Assembly: GCF_020268605.1 (NCBI RefSeq)
Contig: NZ_CP084222.1
Location: forward strand, 434,001 to 498,000
Source: Arsenophonus apicola
GTDB lineage: Bacteria > Pseudomonadota > Gammaproteobacteria > Enterobacterales > Enterobacteriaceae
Reading direction: 5' to 3'
DNA length: 64,000 nt
The translations under genes were made by a program, and so were the position numbers. This document shows positions 19,101-29,102 of this stretch, one piece after another. The notes beneath the pieces were generated by a model that saw only the letters and a list, made by a program, of their open reading frames with translations, was not told the DNA's origin and did not search any database. Numbering within the stretch: the first letter of the stretch is position 1; the number at the start of each line of letters is the position of its first letter.

Positions 19101-19614
19101 GCAGGCACAAGTTTTACCCATCGGTAGTCGCATTAGTTTAGATTGTCAGCCACAAATTCAGCGAATCAATAGTATCAATTTTAATGATAGCGCTACCATG
19201 CGTTGGCATCCGCAATGGTGGCAACGCATAAAAATTGATATCGATTTTCCAGGCTTTCAGTTGACGCAAATTTATAGTGGAGCCGAGAATATGGTGCGAT
19301 TTATTCGAACCCTATCTCAAGGAGAATTGATCTTTAATGCGAAAGATTTTACCCACCAATATACCGCATTAACATCATTAGGCATTAAACGTATCACGGT
19401 ACGTTATTTGTTAGAGGGTGCGCCAGAGGCGTTGTCACTATACCAACACTGGTCACAGCAGCAGAAACAACAAAGGGATAAGCAACAACAACTGCAACAC
19501 TTAGATCAGCAATTACTGAATTTAAATGCGCCAGCGATACCCGTAAAGGGTTCGTTGTCATCGTTACCATTAGAAATTACTACTTTGTGGTATGAAATAA
19601 GGAATAATTCGTGA
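16147..19614 (+). CDS. tssM: TssM (IcmF family), T6SS inner-membrane channel
   Basis: 1155 residues from ATG 16147 (GTAGGA just upstream). Two N-terminal membrane spans (within residues 1-58) are followed by the cytoplasmic domain and a third span near residue 395 (ALYCLLIFSLLFGGARSLWV), then a large periplasmic part with a C-terminal beta domain (WHPQWWQRIKIDIDFPGFQL). TssM spans the periplasm between TssL and TssJ. Where some family members have a Walker A motif, this protein reads G-T-Q-E-A-G-Q-Q (111-118): the Lys and Ser/Thr are missing, so nucleotide binding is unlikely. This is known in other TssM proteins. No stop interrupts the frame. The tail overlaps the GTG start of tssH by 4 bp. 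Confidence 0.93.
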   Translation: MKKFFCIVGILLLLIGLLCLCFALVAWWSWPTLMALWLFLGCLCALLIIYVSVLVIPRTQRWLKQQLVKKRYGRNRLERQLWHHWKHGAGIQKRWRLIWREYAPPWFVVLGTQEAGQQGLLANSQIPSLAGLDSHSVNERQFSCRWWFFRRAMYLVMSSYFSTDKPLYRQAWQRLTYWFSKVRPPTGIVLCVPMNLLLQANSKVRFQTARLMREQLAILQQRLGYRLSVWLLVTHSECLPGFDIWSRQLSEQQRQQVLGGMIDQGVTGNYIGAVDRTLDSVIQALKITCLCQLNDYRITPPAELLILPAQIRQLQPALEEYLQALFEPDHYQQHSLLCGLFFAATENNDNEPGAKSLFSQQLLEKILPDQKSKKQPLLNARFWQRRALYCLLIFSLLFGGARSLWVAYKDMLQLACDPSNSTLVCRYERYQQAEAWQERGIDLFSPLRYLLRQYLAQQYLYPLTDINYYPNPIINNLASRFANSSYQQKRHLILNLARFINSEQAMSQGASLTQLRQLPTWSASELLGRTVAVSQNEYIAIRLAQYRTGQAQQALSQWRSVLQQLLEKDNHWSWLLDDNIVNNADKVTLADFWPIDGSDQQKLSVQVKAIYTQNGEKALQALLDEIALAVNDATLFSQRRSQFISNYHQQYQSAWLTLAQAMPQAESYIRGKSNWQQLMLDTAQNTSPYLRFFNRLAIESEPIPQPEQQSWLRDQLSLWQLHNYLPESNFLQQLSMQESVWRRFIQTKFGRLPPISIRVDQHALFRYQAWRQMLQKTVQYALLGDNEAEQLVKISLGVEHDQQNGNSRLLANQFDLWWQPLQVKNMAQLEPLLRHLWQGDKRLLVRFAFFSAAEKLQQQWYSQVIWPMSNANDHQLLTITEQMARLSDYSKRFIQQHANYALNINGQGISRRSLAGINFPLNEAFLHFIHQIVRPNDLAPASADIRRRLQEKRELLQTRQDGEIDPEHSQWAMLTFTSQPASANRQAQVLPIGSRISLDCQPQIQRINSINFNDSATMRWHPQWWQRIKIDIDFPGFQLTQIYSGAENMVRFIRTLSQGELIFNAKDFTHQYTALTSLGIKRITVRYLLEGAPEALSLYQHWSQQQKQQRDKQQQLQHLDQQLLNLNAPAIPVKGSLSSLPLEITTLWYEIRNNS

Positions 19615-22157
19615 GCAGTAATTTAAAACAGATTATTAATAACCTTTCGCTGCCGGCACGTGAGTGTCTGGATAGTGCAGCCAGTTTAGCGGTTAGTCAC
19701 ACCCACCATGAGATAGAAAGTGAGCATTTACTACTAATGTTATTAGAAAAACAGACCCAATTAGTGGAGCAGCTCTGTTATCACGCTAATGGTGATGCAT
19801 TGAAGTTATTAGAAGCCTGTCAATCGTCTTTAGCTCAATTGCGTAGTGGATGTCATCGAGCGCCAGTCTTTTCTGTTTTGTTGACGGATTGGTTAGAAAG
19901 TGCCTGGATGTATGCAACCATACTCTGGCAGGTGGATAAACTATCACCCTTATTATTATTGGCGAGTTTGTTGGCAGAACGTGAATTGCATCAGGGATTA
20001 CCACTATATCTCCAGCAGGCACTGCAAATTAATGGTGAGCTATTGGATAAAGCCGTTGAAATGATGATGCAGCAATCTGTTACCTCCTCTAGGTCTCAAG
20101 GGCAAGCATCAGCCTTGATGAAATATGCTCACCATTTGACGCAGGCAGCGCGTGACAATAAATTAGATCCGGTACTCGGACGAGAAAAAGAGATCCGTCA
20201 ACTGATTGATATCTTGTTGCGTCGTCGGCAAAACAATCCCTTACTCACAGGGGAAGCCGGGGTTGGTAAAACTGCATTAGTTGAGGGATTGGCGCAACGT
20301 ATTGTGGCCGGGAATATTCCGGCCGCGCTAGCAAATGTAGAACTATTTACGCTAGATTTCGGTTTATTACAGGCTGGTGCCAGTATCAAAGGTGAATTCG
20401 AAAGTCGCTTGCAACAATTATTAGAGGAAGTAAAAAATTATCCATTACCGATTATTTTATTCATTGATGAAGCACACACCTTGATTGGCGCGGGTGGTCA
20501 AGCAGGACAAAATGATGCGGCAAATTTATTAAAGCCGGCATTAGCCAGAGGAGAACTGCGTACCATCGCCGCGACGACACAAGCGGAGTACAAAAAATAT
20601 TTTGAAAAAGATGCGGCCCTGGCGCGTCGTTTCCAACTAATCAAAGTAGATGAGCCTACGCAGGAAGTCGCTATCGCCATGCTGCGTGCTATGGTGCCGA
20701 TGATGGAACAACATCATGGTGTAAGAATTTTAGATAGCGCAGTTACGGAAGCAGTCCAGTTAGCAGCGCGTTATATTACCGGTCGCCAATTACCGGATAA
20801 GTCAGTTACCTTGCTCGATAGTGCTTGCGCTCGAGTCGCTATTTCTCAATGTGGTGAGCCCGGGCCTATAGAAGATCTACGAGCAATGTTGGCGCAGCGA
20901 AATATTGAACGTCAATCGCTGCTACGCGAAGGCTCCCCTGAGCATGAAAATATCAGCCGTCATATTGAGCAGTTACAAAATTCGCTAAATGCACTATTAC
21001 CCGAATATTATCAGCAACAACAGCTGGTGCAGGCAATCAAAGCCGCAGGTGAAAATGAGAAAGAAATTGCCCCGTTACGGCGTGAATTACATGTACGCCA
21101 TCAACAACATGCCTATGTATTTGATTGTGTCGATGCAGCTTGTGTGGCGGACATAGTTTCTGGTTGGACAGGCATCCCATTAGGCCGAATGGTGGAAAAT
21201 GAGCGCGATGTATTGCTCAATCTTGAGCAACGCTTAGCTAGCCGAATTATGGGGCAAGATCATGCTTTAGCGCAAATTGCCCGTCAAATACGCATTGCTA
21301 AAGCGCAACTGGCAGATCCACGGAAACCTTGCGGTGTTTTTATGTTAGTCGGCCCTTCAGGGGTAGGAAAGACAGAAACTGCAATCGCATTAGCCCATGA
21401 GATGTATGGTGGTGAACGAAGTATGATCACCGTTAATATGTCAGAATATCAAGAAGCCCATTCGGTTGCTGGTTTAAAATGGGCTCCGCCAGGTTATGTA
21501 GGCTATGGGCAGGGTGGCGTATTTACTGAATCGGTGCGAAGACGCCCTTATAGTGTGATTTTATTAGATGAAGTAGAGAAAGCACACCCGGATGTACTGG
21601 AGCTATTTTTTCAAGTTTTTGATAAAGGTATAATAGAGGACGCGGAAGGACAACGAATCGATTTTTGCAATAGCTTAATTATTTTAACTTAAAATGTGGG
21701 TTCTGAATTAATCATGCGGGCGATGCGGCAAGGAGTGAAAGAAGGGGATACGGTTCGATCAGCACAACTGGATGATATTCAGCAGTTTTTACACCCTGAG
21801 TTGAAACGTTTTTTTCCTGCTGCGTTTCTGGGGCGTTTACAAGTAATCCCTTACTTACCAGTAGAAGGTGAAATTTTACAAAAAATTATCCAATATAAAT
21901 TGGCCAAAATTGTTACAAGATTTGAGAAGGCTACTCAGGTGCTACTGAGTTACTCTGATAGCTTGGTAGAATATCTTGCAGATCAGTGCTTGATAGCAGA
22001 AAGTGGTGCTCGAGAAATTGATAATTTATTATTGCAGCAGGTATTGCCTTTATTATCTGATAGTCTTCTGTCTGGGGATATGCTTAATAAATCCCAAATT
22101 TATTTGGATGTGCACAATAATAGGGTATGCTTCAAGGCTATATCATCAGACAAATAA
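19611..22157 (+). pseudogene. tssH: TssH/ClpV, T6SS sheath-recycling ATPase, interrupted by a nonsense codon
   Basis: ClpV is the AAA+ hexamer that takes apart contracted sheath. GTG 19611 overlaps the tssM stop. Clear parts: N-domain, first Walker A GEAGVGKTAL and Walker B ILFIDEAHTL, a middle coiled-coil region, second Walker A GPSGVGKTET, the pore loop GYVGYGQGG and Walker B VILLDEVEKAHP. At 21690-21692 the expected T-S-N of sensor 1 reads T-stop-N: TCA to TAA is a single change. The same frame continues to 22157 with NVGSELI, the arginine-finger region FLGRLQVIPYLP and SGAREIDNLL, to a normal total of 849 codons. The truncated 693-residue product lacks sensor 1, the arginine finger and the C-terminal subdomain, so it should be inactive unless the codon is read through. 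Confidence 0.92.
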
Positions 22158-22261
22158 GCGGTAATAAATATAAATAACCAAAGATAAATAATTTATTGGT
22201 ATCATCTGTTGGTTGGTGTAATTTCTATCAAAATAATAGGCAATATAATTAGAATAATATA

Positions 22262-23500
22262 ATGAAGACGTTGGAAATATCACTGTATTGGTTAATTTTT
22301 ATTTTTATTGATCTGGGATTAGCCTTATTAAGTTTACAGACTCATAATATTGGGAGTCTTTATCCATTAATTTGGTTTCCCGCGGGTATTTTAGTTGGTT
22401 TTTTATCTATTTCACCGCCGCGTTATTGGCCATTATGGTTAGTAAAAGAATTTCTGGTAGATCTTTGTGCTAGTCAGTTATCAGGTCGTTCGGTAATCAT
22501 TTCTTTAATATTTGCCACGACCGATAGCCTTTATTTGGCAGCAGCAGCATTTATTTGGCAGTATTTTTATGGTGTTGCTTATATGCCACGTAATGCCTGG
22601 CAAATACTTAATTTTACTCTGATAAATGTGGTTGTTGGTAGCATAGGATGTTTTATTACCAACTTAATATTTTATTTATCTGATCTGTCCTTTGATTTAT
22701 ATGATCCATTGGAAAGAATAGTTGTCTATATATTGAATTATTTGCCGCTAAGTTTTCTGGTTATTTATAGTTTTTGCCGTAGTCCTCAATTACCTTGCCG
22801 GACAAAACATTGGTTAATGATATTTTTTTGGATGGCCATAATAACGAGTTTGATATTTTATCCGGTGATTTTTATTATATCGCCACCCTATATTGCCTGG
22901 TTAATGTTAGCCAGTGTCAGTATGACTATTCTGCTTTCACTGAGTTGTAATTTATTACTACTTAGTGCTTTTTTATCACTATGTTCAGTCGGTTTTGTTT
23001 TATTACCGTTACTTAATATGCCAAGTTTTAATGAAGGTGATGAAATAAGACGTCAATCGATAATAGATTTAATGCAGTGGTGTAGCGTATTGTTAGCCTT
23101 TCCTGCCCTATTTTTAGCTGGTTTTTTACGCAGTTTATATCATGTGTTATTTCGTTATAAAGCGCGTTTCTTATTAGCTTATAGCATCTTAGAACTAGAT
23201 GTTATGCATCGTTTTTTATTAAGCCGAGAAGATGAGCATATTACCTGGTATAACCTCAAAACATGGCGTCAATATTATCCTATGCCAGCCTCATGGGCGC
23301 TATTCGTTGCCTGGATCCATTTTGATGACAGAAAAGCCGTTGAACAGCTTAAGATGTCAGCGTGCAGCAAACCTAAAGTGTTAAAAATTAGGTTGTCGGA
23401 TGGTAAAGGTGGTTTTAATGAAGCCCACCTGGCATTGATTTTGCGTCAAGGAGATAGGGGCAAAGAAATGGAAGGTTTATTATATGAAATTTCACGTTAA
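22262..23500 (+). CDS. MASE1-PAS membrane sensor without an output domain
   Basis: 412 residues. Residues 1-about 300 hold eight or so membrane spans and match the MASE1 sensory domain, notably the IWFPAGILVGFL signature near residue 36. After the last span comes a degenerate PAS domain: YKARFLLAYSILELDV, then SWALFVAWIHFDDR (the I-H-P-D-D-R site of PAS_3, with Pro changed to Phe), ending GLLYEISR where a PAS core would pass to its output. No kinase, GGDEF or EAL domain follows. It heads an operon with a response regulator 18 bp downstream. It may be a remnant of a larger sensor, or an accessory input for the neighbouring hybrid kinase. The ribosome site is weak. Confidence 0.7.
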   Translation: MKTLEISLYWLIFIFIDLGLALLSLQTHNIGSLYPLIWFPAGILVGFLSISPPRYWPLWLVKEFLVDLCASQLSGRSVIISLIFATTDSLYLAAAAFIWQYFYGVAYMPRNAWQILNFTLINVVVGSIGCFITNLIFYLSDLSFDLYDPLERIVVYILNYLPLSFLVIYSFCRSPQLPCRTKHWLMIFFWMAIITSLIFYPVIFIISPPYIAWLMLASVSMTILLSLSCNLLLLSAFLSLCSVGFVLLPLLNMPSFNEGDEIRRQSIIDLMQWCSVLLAFPALFLAGFLRSLYHVLFRYKARFLLAYSILELDVMHRFLLSREDEHITWYNLKTWRQYYPMPASWALFVAWIHFDDRKAVEQLKMSACSKPKVLKIRLSDGKGGFNEAHLALILRQGDRGKEMEGLLYEISR

Positions 23501-23518
23501 AAAAGATCTGAGGGACCT

Positions 23519-24145
23519 ATGAGTAAAAAAGTTATTATTGCTGATGATCACCCGGTATTTTTACTGGGATTACGTATGATCCTTGCTAGTATGCCAGAAA
23601 ATTATCAGATTGTGGGTGAGGCACATCATGTCAGTGGGCTGCTATCTTTGCTGCAAACTAAACCGGTAGATATGTTGATAACGGATTTTATTATGCCGGG
23701 AGACAAAAATATGGATGGTTTACGCATGATAAGTCATATTCGCAAAAATTGGCCAACTTTACCTATCGTGGTGATCACGATGGTTAATGAACCAAATATC
23801 ATCAGCATGCTTTCGCGTTATCATGTCAAAGCAATTCTGAATAAAAGCAGTTTAGCGAGTGAACTTGAGAAAGGACTTTATAATACTGCGGGTCAGGAAC
23901 AGCCTTATATTAGTTCTGACTTTCTCAGTTCTCCTATTGATCAACTCGCTCGGATATTAACGCCTAAAGAGTTAGAAGTGATACGTTTACTGGCAAAAGG
24001 ATTAACCGTTAATGATATTGCGACCAAAGTTTTTCGCACTAAGCAAACTATTAGTTCGCAAAAACAGAGTGTAATGAAAAAGCTTAATATTCCAAACGAT
24101 GCAGCTTTATATAATTATTTGCAACAGGTGGGGCTCAGTGGGTGA
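23519..24145 (+). CDS. Response regulator, RcsB/EvgA type (receiver + LuxR HTH)
   Basis: 208 residues. Receiver domain with the acidic pair D9/D10 in VIIADDHPVF, phosphoacceptor D56 in LITDFIMPGDK, and K in AILNKSSL. C-terminal LuxR-type helix-turn-helix: LTPKELEVIRLLAKG, then TISSQKQSVMKKLNI and DAALYNYL. The MPGDK-x-x-DG segment and TISSQK recognition helix are especially close to RcsB, so the DNA target might resemble RcsB boxes. The gene order with a BvgS-like kinase directly after recalls bvgAS/evgAS. It overlaps the next gene by 4 bp (GTGA). It is intact, though its cognate kinase is broken. Confidence 0.85.
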   Translation: MSKKVIIADDHPVFLLGLRMILASMPENYQIVGEAHHVSGLLSLLQTKPVDMLITDFIMPGDKNMDGLRMISHIRKNWPTLPIVVITMVNEPNIISMLSRYHVKAILNKSSLASELEKGLYNTAGQEQPYISSDFLSSPIDQLARILTPKELEVIRLLAKGLTVNDIATKVFRTKQTISSQKQSVMKKLNIPNDAALYNYLQQVGLSG

Positions 24146-27100
24146 GCAGAAGAAAAAAAATAGCCCTCTTATTTGGGGGATGGTATTGGTTTTTTGCTTT
24201 ACCTGTGTTTGGTCATTCACTGAGTAATGATTCATTTGGAGAGACAATTCCCGCTGAAGGTAAAGAGATTGGTTTTTATTCTAACATAGCGCAACGATTA
24301 TTTTTGCCTAAGGTAAATTTTGTCGATAATTTTAAAGATAAACCAACAGCGCTTATCGTGGGTTTTGTCCGTTGTACAAGTCAACCTTTAGTCATTTATC
24401 GTTGGGATGGTAGGATCGAGGGAATTTATGCAGATTATCTTAGTGTATTAGCAAGATTATTAAAAATACTAATCCAACTGCGTGTCTTTGACAATTACCA
24501 GCAGGCAAAAAAAGCATTAGATAAAGGATATATTCAGTTATTAGCCCAGACCTCCGCTTCATTATCAGCAACAGTCCGCAAAGGGAATGAAAGTAAGCCT
24601 ATATTAATCCAACCGCTGGTGATGCTGATAAAGAAAGAAAAAATCTATTATAAAGCGGATGAATTACGGGTATTAGTTGCCCATGAAGAACCGCGGGAAG
24701 TCGTGGATAAAATTCGCCAATCCTATCGTGAAGTTGCAATTGTCAAATCAACCCAAGAAGCATTACAGGAAATATTAGCTGACAAGGCTGATGGTTTTAT
24801 TGGTGGACAAGCACAAATGGCTTATCAGTTTACCTTTCGTTCGCTACCTAGCTCTTTAGTTTGGCATCCTGTCGATTATGCCAGTACATTGGAAAACAAT
24901 TTTATTGTCCGTGCAAATGATCCCTGGATGGATGATGTTAATCGCGCATTAAACGAACTGTCTAAAACCATTAAAAATGTTGTCTATGAACGCTGGATCG
25001 CCGGTATTGTTCCGGTACTAAATAGTGAAAATATTAATTTTTCCCGTGAGGAGAAGAACTTGCTGTTACGACATCCTGTGATTAATGTGGTGGTAAAACA
25101 CAATTCTCCACCTTATTCCTATAAGAATGCGAATGGTCAAATTATCGGCATGAATATCGATATTTTACGTCTGGTCGGGGAAAAAACAGGTATACATTTT
25201 AATTTGGTCACCGTCGATAATTCAGCCGATATTATCGATAATTTACAGCAGGGTAATGCAGACATGGCGTTGTCATTAGTGAGTAATGAACAACGCAAAA
25301 AGTGGTTACTTTTTTCTCATCCATATAGTTCTTTTGAATGGGTGATGATCACGCGCAATTACCGCAATGCACCTAAGAGTCTGCAGCAATTACGTCATCG
25401 AAAAATTGTAGTGGTATGTGGTCACATATTATTGACAGAATTTGATCATGAGCCGGATATTGAGTTGATTGAAGTTGAAAGTATGGAGAAGGCCATTGAA
25501 ATGGTACTAGCTGGCGCGGCAGATGCGGCGTTAGATAATTTTGTCAGTGCCAACTATCTTCAGTCAAGTCGTTATGGTGATTCTATTTTAATCAACTCAC
25601 TTAACAGAGATTTATTACATGCCAGGTATGCTGTGGTTGCTGATTATGCGCCCTTAGTTAATATTTTAAATAAAGCAATAGATGCGTTATCGCCAAAAGA
25701 TCTGCGTTATTTACATCAGAAATGGTTATCACCGGTCACTTTTTTCACCTCTTACAGTGTATTACGTCTTTCCTCTTGGATAATTCTTTGGGGTAGTTTG
25801 TTATCAATGATCTCAATTACTTCAATTTTTTGGGGTAGTTGGTTAACGCGCCAGATAAGAAAGCGTAAAGCGGCAAAAATCGCATTACAGAACTCATTAG
25901 CTTATTGGGAAACCTTATTCAATACGATCCCAGCTCCAATGTTTGTCTGTGATCCTATCATGAATATTACTGCTGCCAATCCATGGTTTTTACATGAGAT
26001 GGGGGATTTGCCACACCAGAGGATCATTGGTCATTCGCTATTTTCACAAGGTTTTTTTCGACCCGATGATGAAGTAGAAATATTTACTCAATTTCTTAGT
26101 TGTTTATCTGGTGCACCCGCCTATTTCTCTGATTGTTCGATTTCTATTCAAGGTCAAACGCGAGAAGTCTATTTATGGTTAGAGCATTACCGTGATGCAG
26201 AAGGAATTGTACAGGGTATAATTGGTGGCTGGTTTGATATTACCGAGCGAAAATTATTGGCGCGAGAATTACGCACAGAACGTGATAAAGCGAAACGAGC
26301 AAGTAATGAAAAATCGGCTTTTTTAGCGTATATTAGCCATGAGATCCGCACGGCATTATATATCATCATTGGTATATTGGAATTAGAAGTCAGACAATTA
26401 CCGGAAAATGTTCCTTTGCATACCGCCAGTCGGGCTGCTAACTCTTTACTGGGTGTGATAGGTGATGTTTTGGATTTCACCCGTATTGAATCTGGCACCG
26501 TGACATTGAATTTACAGCCGGTTGCTTTGTATGCCTTGTTGGAACAGTGTGCAGAACCTTTTTGTGCCATTGCACAGGATAAAGGATTAGGTTTTACGCT
26601 TGAATTAACTATCCCCAAGCAAAATTATTATCTACTTGATGCGACCCGGATTACTCAAGTGATCAATAATTTGCTCAGTAATGCAGTTAAATTCACTGAT
26701 GAAGGTTTTATCACGTTAAGGGCATGGATACAACGCACAACTGATAGTGCAACGGAAATGCTCTCCTTATATGTGCAAGATACCGGTTGTGGTATTCCAG
26801 AACATATGTATAGTGAAATTTTACAGCCTTATGTCCAAGTAGAAGCGGATTCAAGGGGGACAGGGTTAGGATTACCCATATCAATCCAATTAATGGCGCT
26901 AATGGATGGCACGCTCACGTTAGAAGCAGCTCCTGGTGGTGGCACATTGGCACATATGAATTTACCGTTAAAACAGAGTGAGCTGCAAGAAGAGGAAGCT
27001 TCTCCTACCAGTATTATCTAGCAGGAATCACTCAATATTTTATTAGTAGATGATCTACCAGCCAATCTGCAAGTGCTATCTCTACAATTGGCTTCTTCCC

Positions 27101-27791
27101 AACATCGGGTAACCCTTGCTGAAGGTGCTGAGCAAGCATTAACGCTGGTGGAAGAAAATTATTTTGATATGGTATTAACGGATTGTCAGATGCCAGTGAT
27201 GAATGGTTATGAATTAACCAAAGTATTAAGAGCATCATCAGCGCAACGAACTTGCCGGCCCAAGTTATTCTGGGGTGTACTGCAAATGCATTTAGTTCAG
27301 AGCTATCACTGTGCCTGGCTGCGGGTATGGATGGTGTACTGGTTAAACCTTTAACACAAGATCATTTATTATCGGAAATTGCTCTATATTATCAGCGAGT
27401 TAATTCACAAAATGAACTCAGTTTTGATGGTATCAGTGCCTTGGCTAGCGGTGATAAACAGAAAGAATATCAATTACTCCAAGCAATTTTGGAAGGAATA
27501 GAACAAGATCTGGCCACACTACATAATTTAAGATCAACGTCGATTGATGAGGAAGCGCTGTCACTACATGTGCATCGGATGAAAGGGGTATTCGCTTTAT
27601 TATGCTATCAGCCGGCTTTACGCGTTTGTTGGCGGATTGAAAAGGGAGGATTTTGTGGTGATAGCCAAACCTTAGAAACACTATTTTACTATACCGACAC
27701 TTTTCGGGCAGCGGTTAATCGGCGTTTAAATGATCATAATGATCTGGTCAAAGCTGATACCATAGCGTTATCTGATAATAGTATGATATAG
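24142..27791 (+). pseudogene. BvgS/EvgS-like hybrid sensor kinase, broken after the kinase core
   Basis: Family layout in order: signal peptide, two Venus-flytrap (SBP_bac_3) periplasmic domains (second one from about residue 310, with NADMALSLVSNEQRK), one membrane span near residue 545, PAS, then histidine kinase with H733 in YISHEIRTAL (usual Pro replaced by Ala), N-box NNLLSNAVKF and DTGCGIP/GTGLGLPI loops. The frame stops at TAG 27019-27021 (probably CAG before). The same frame continues as a receiver, ILLVDDLPANLQVL with VLTDCQMPVMNGYE, until a frameshift near 27250. The receiver end and HPt domain (VHRMKGVF) follow in the next frame to 27791. Translation of the first part would give a 959-residue kinase without relay domains. 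No alternate start for the relay part is obvious. Confidence 0.85.
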
Positions 27792-28136
27792 CAGAACAAT
27801 AGCTGTAATTGGTTACTCAGGAGGATAGTATTAATCTATTGCATAAGATCACAGTGAATTTAACTAGTGAAAGGGGGAAATATTAACTTTCCCCCTGGTT
27901 ATTATGCCTGTTAATCTTGGTTAATTTGCCTTTTTTGTGTAGGCTGCGCCATCATGGCTGGAGAATAGCCTAATATACGATAATGTTCTATTTTGCATGT
28001 TTTATTATTTTCCAGCAGCTATGTCATCTGGTATTCAGTTGGGATATCAGCCAATTTAAAAATCACCAATAAGTTTTAGATTAACACGGCAGGTTTGTAT
28101 CCTGACTTATTAGACGTTCACGAGTAATAGCAATAA
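27792..28136. terminator. Intergenic region with a strong stem-loop at 27872-27896
   Basis: AGGGGGAAA at 27872-27880 pairs perfectly with TTTCCCCCT at 27888-27896 over a 7-nt loop. It follows the broken hybrid kinase gene on the plus strand and lies beyond the end of the minus-strand gene, so it could stop transcription from either side. No clean U run follows on the plus strand. The remainder shows no gene. Confidence 0.5.
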
Positions 28137-29102
28137 TTAAGAGATAATTCCCCATATTTTTAATTTTTGACACCATAATCGATGCTCAGGTGAAAGTAAT
28201 TTTAAAGGATCAAATGGATAAGGCTTTGGGGTTGCTTGCAGAAATAGTTGACGCACCATTGCGTGTAGCCAAGCGGCTGTGGCAACATCTTCGAAGCCTT
28301 TTATTTTTTGCAAACGTAAAATTAAATTATGCAATTTCCCAATTTTCACTTCATAGCTCAATATCTCTTTTTGCTGTTGCTCATACCACTTGGGAAAAAT
28401 AAATTTAGTTAATCGAGTGAATATATTTTTAGGTGGGCGGCTGGCTTCGATAATAGCATCTTTAATAATGGCGGTTGCATTTTTATTAGTTAATAATGGT
28501 AATGTTCTCTCTAAAGGTGTCGGCAATAGCTCCAGATTGTGAATAATTATTCCTTGTAATTTTCTATTATAAATGTGTAATTTTTGTAAATGGCTTTTTA
28601 GTTCATTAATATTTTGCTTTTCTATTATCGCTTCTAATTTAATGTCTTCTACTTTTTTTATCTCTATTGCCTTTTGTAAATATATCTGATGATACATATT
28701 AGCAAGTTCTTCTGATAATGAAGCTAAGTTGGTCAAGCTTTGAAAATTGGCATACTGTAACGTAATTTCAGCATCGAGTTTTGCTATTGCTTCGACCGGG
28801 TTATTTTTTGGAATGTTTATTTGATTAGTTGGTGGGTTATTGATAATAAATGTTTCAGTTACTTCAGATACTTTTAATTTATTTTTCTTAAAAACAGATT
28901 GTTCTAATTTTGATAATCCTTTAAATGTGTTATTTGTATCAATCATGATTACGTTAATATTATTGATATATTTATTGCATTTTTTATAAACATTAATTTT
29001 CCCTTTATGTTTTAATGACTTTTCTTTAATTGCTTTAACTGCATTAAGCCTGGAGTCATTGATTGTTAAGGGATTATTGGGTGTTGAAAGAATAAATGAC
29101 AT
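28137..29102 (-). CDS. Unrecognised 321-residue protein beside the T3SS island
   Basis: No family recognised. There is no signal peptide or membrane span. Residues 1-110 are polar and Lys/Asn-rich (unstructured-looking, as in many injected proteins). Residues about 110-200 are heptad-like helix with many Ala, Leu, Glu and Lys (IAKLDAEITLQYANF). The C-terminal third contains LHNLILRLQKIKG and WLHAMVRQLF helices. It sits on the opposite strand just upstream of ssaR, separated by nearly 700 bp of AT-rich DNA. That place and the disordered N-terminus make it a candidate T3SS cargo, but no chaperone gene is adjacent and this is inference only. Confidence 0.5.
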   Translation of the reverse strand: MSFILSTPNNPLTINDSRLNAVKAIKEKSLKHKGKINVYKKCNKYINNINVIMIDTNNTFKGLSKLEQSVFKKNKLKVSEVTETFIINNPPTNQINIPKNNPVEAIAKLDAEITLQYANFQSLTNLASLSEELANMYHQIYLQKAIEIKKVEDIKLEAIIEKQNINELKSHLQKLHIYNRKLQGIIIHNLELLPTPLERTLPLLTNKNATAIIKDAIIEASRPPKNIFTRLTKFIFPKWYEQQQKEILSYEVKIGKLHNLILRLQKIKGFEDVATAAWLHAMVRQLFLQATPKPYPFDPLKLLSPEHRLWCQKLKIWGIIS

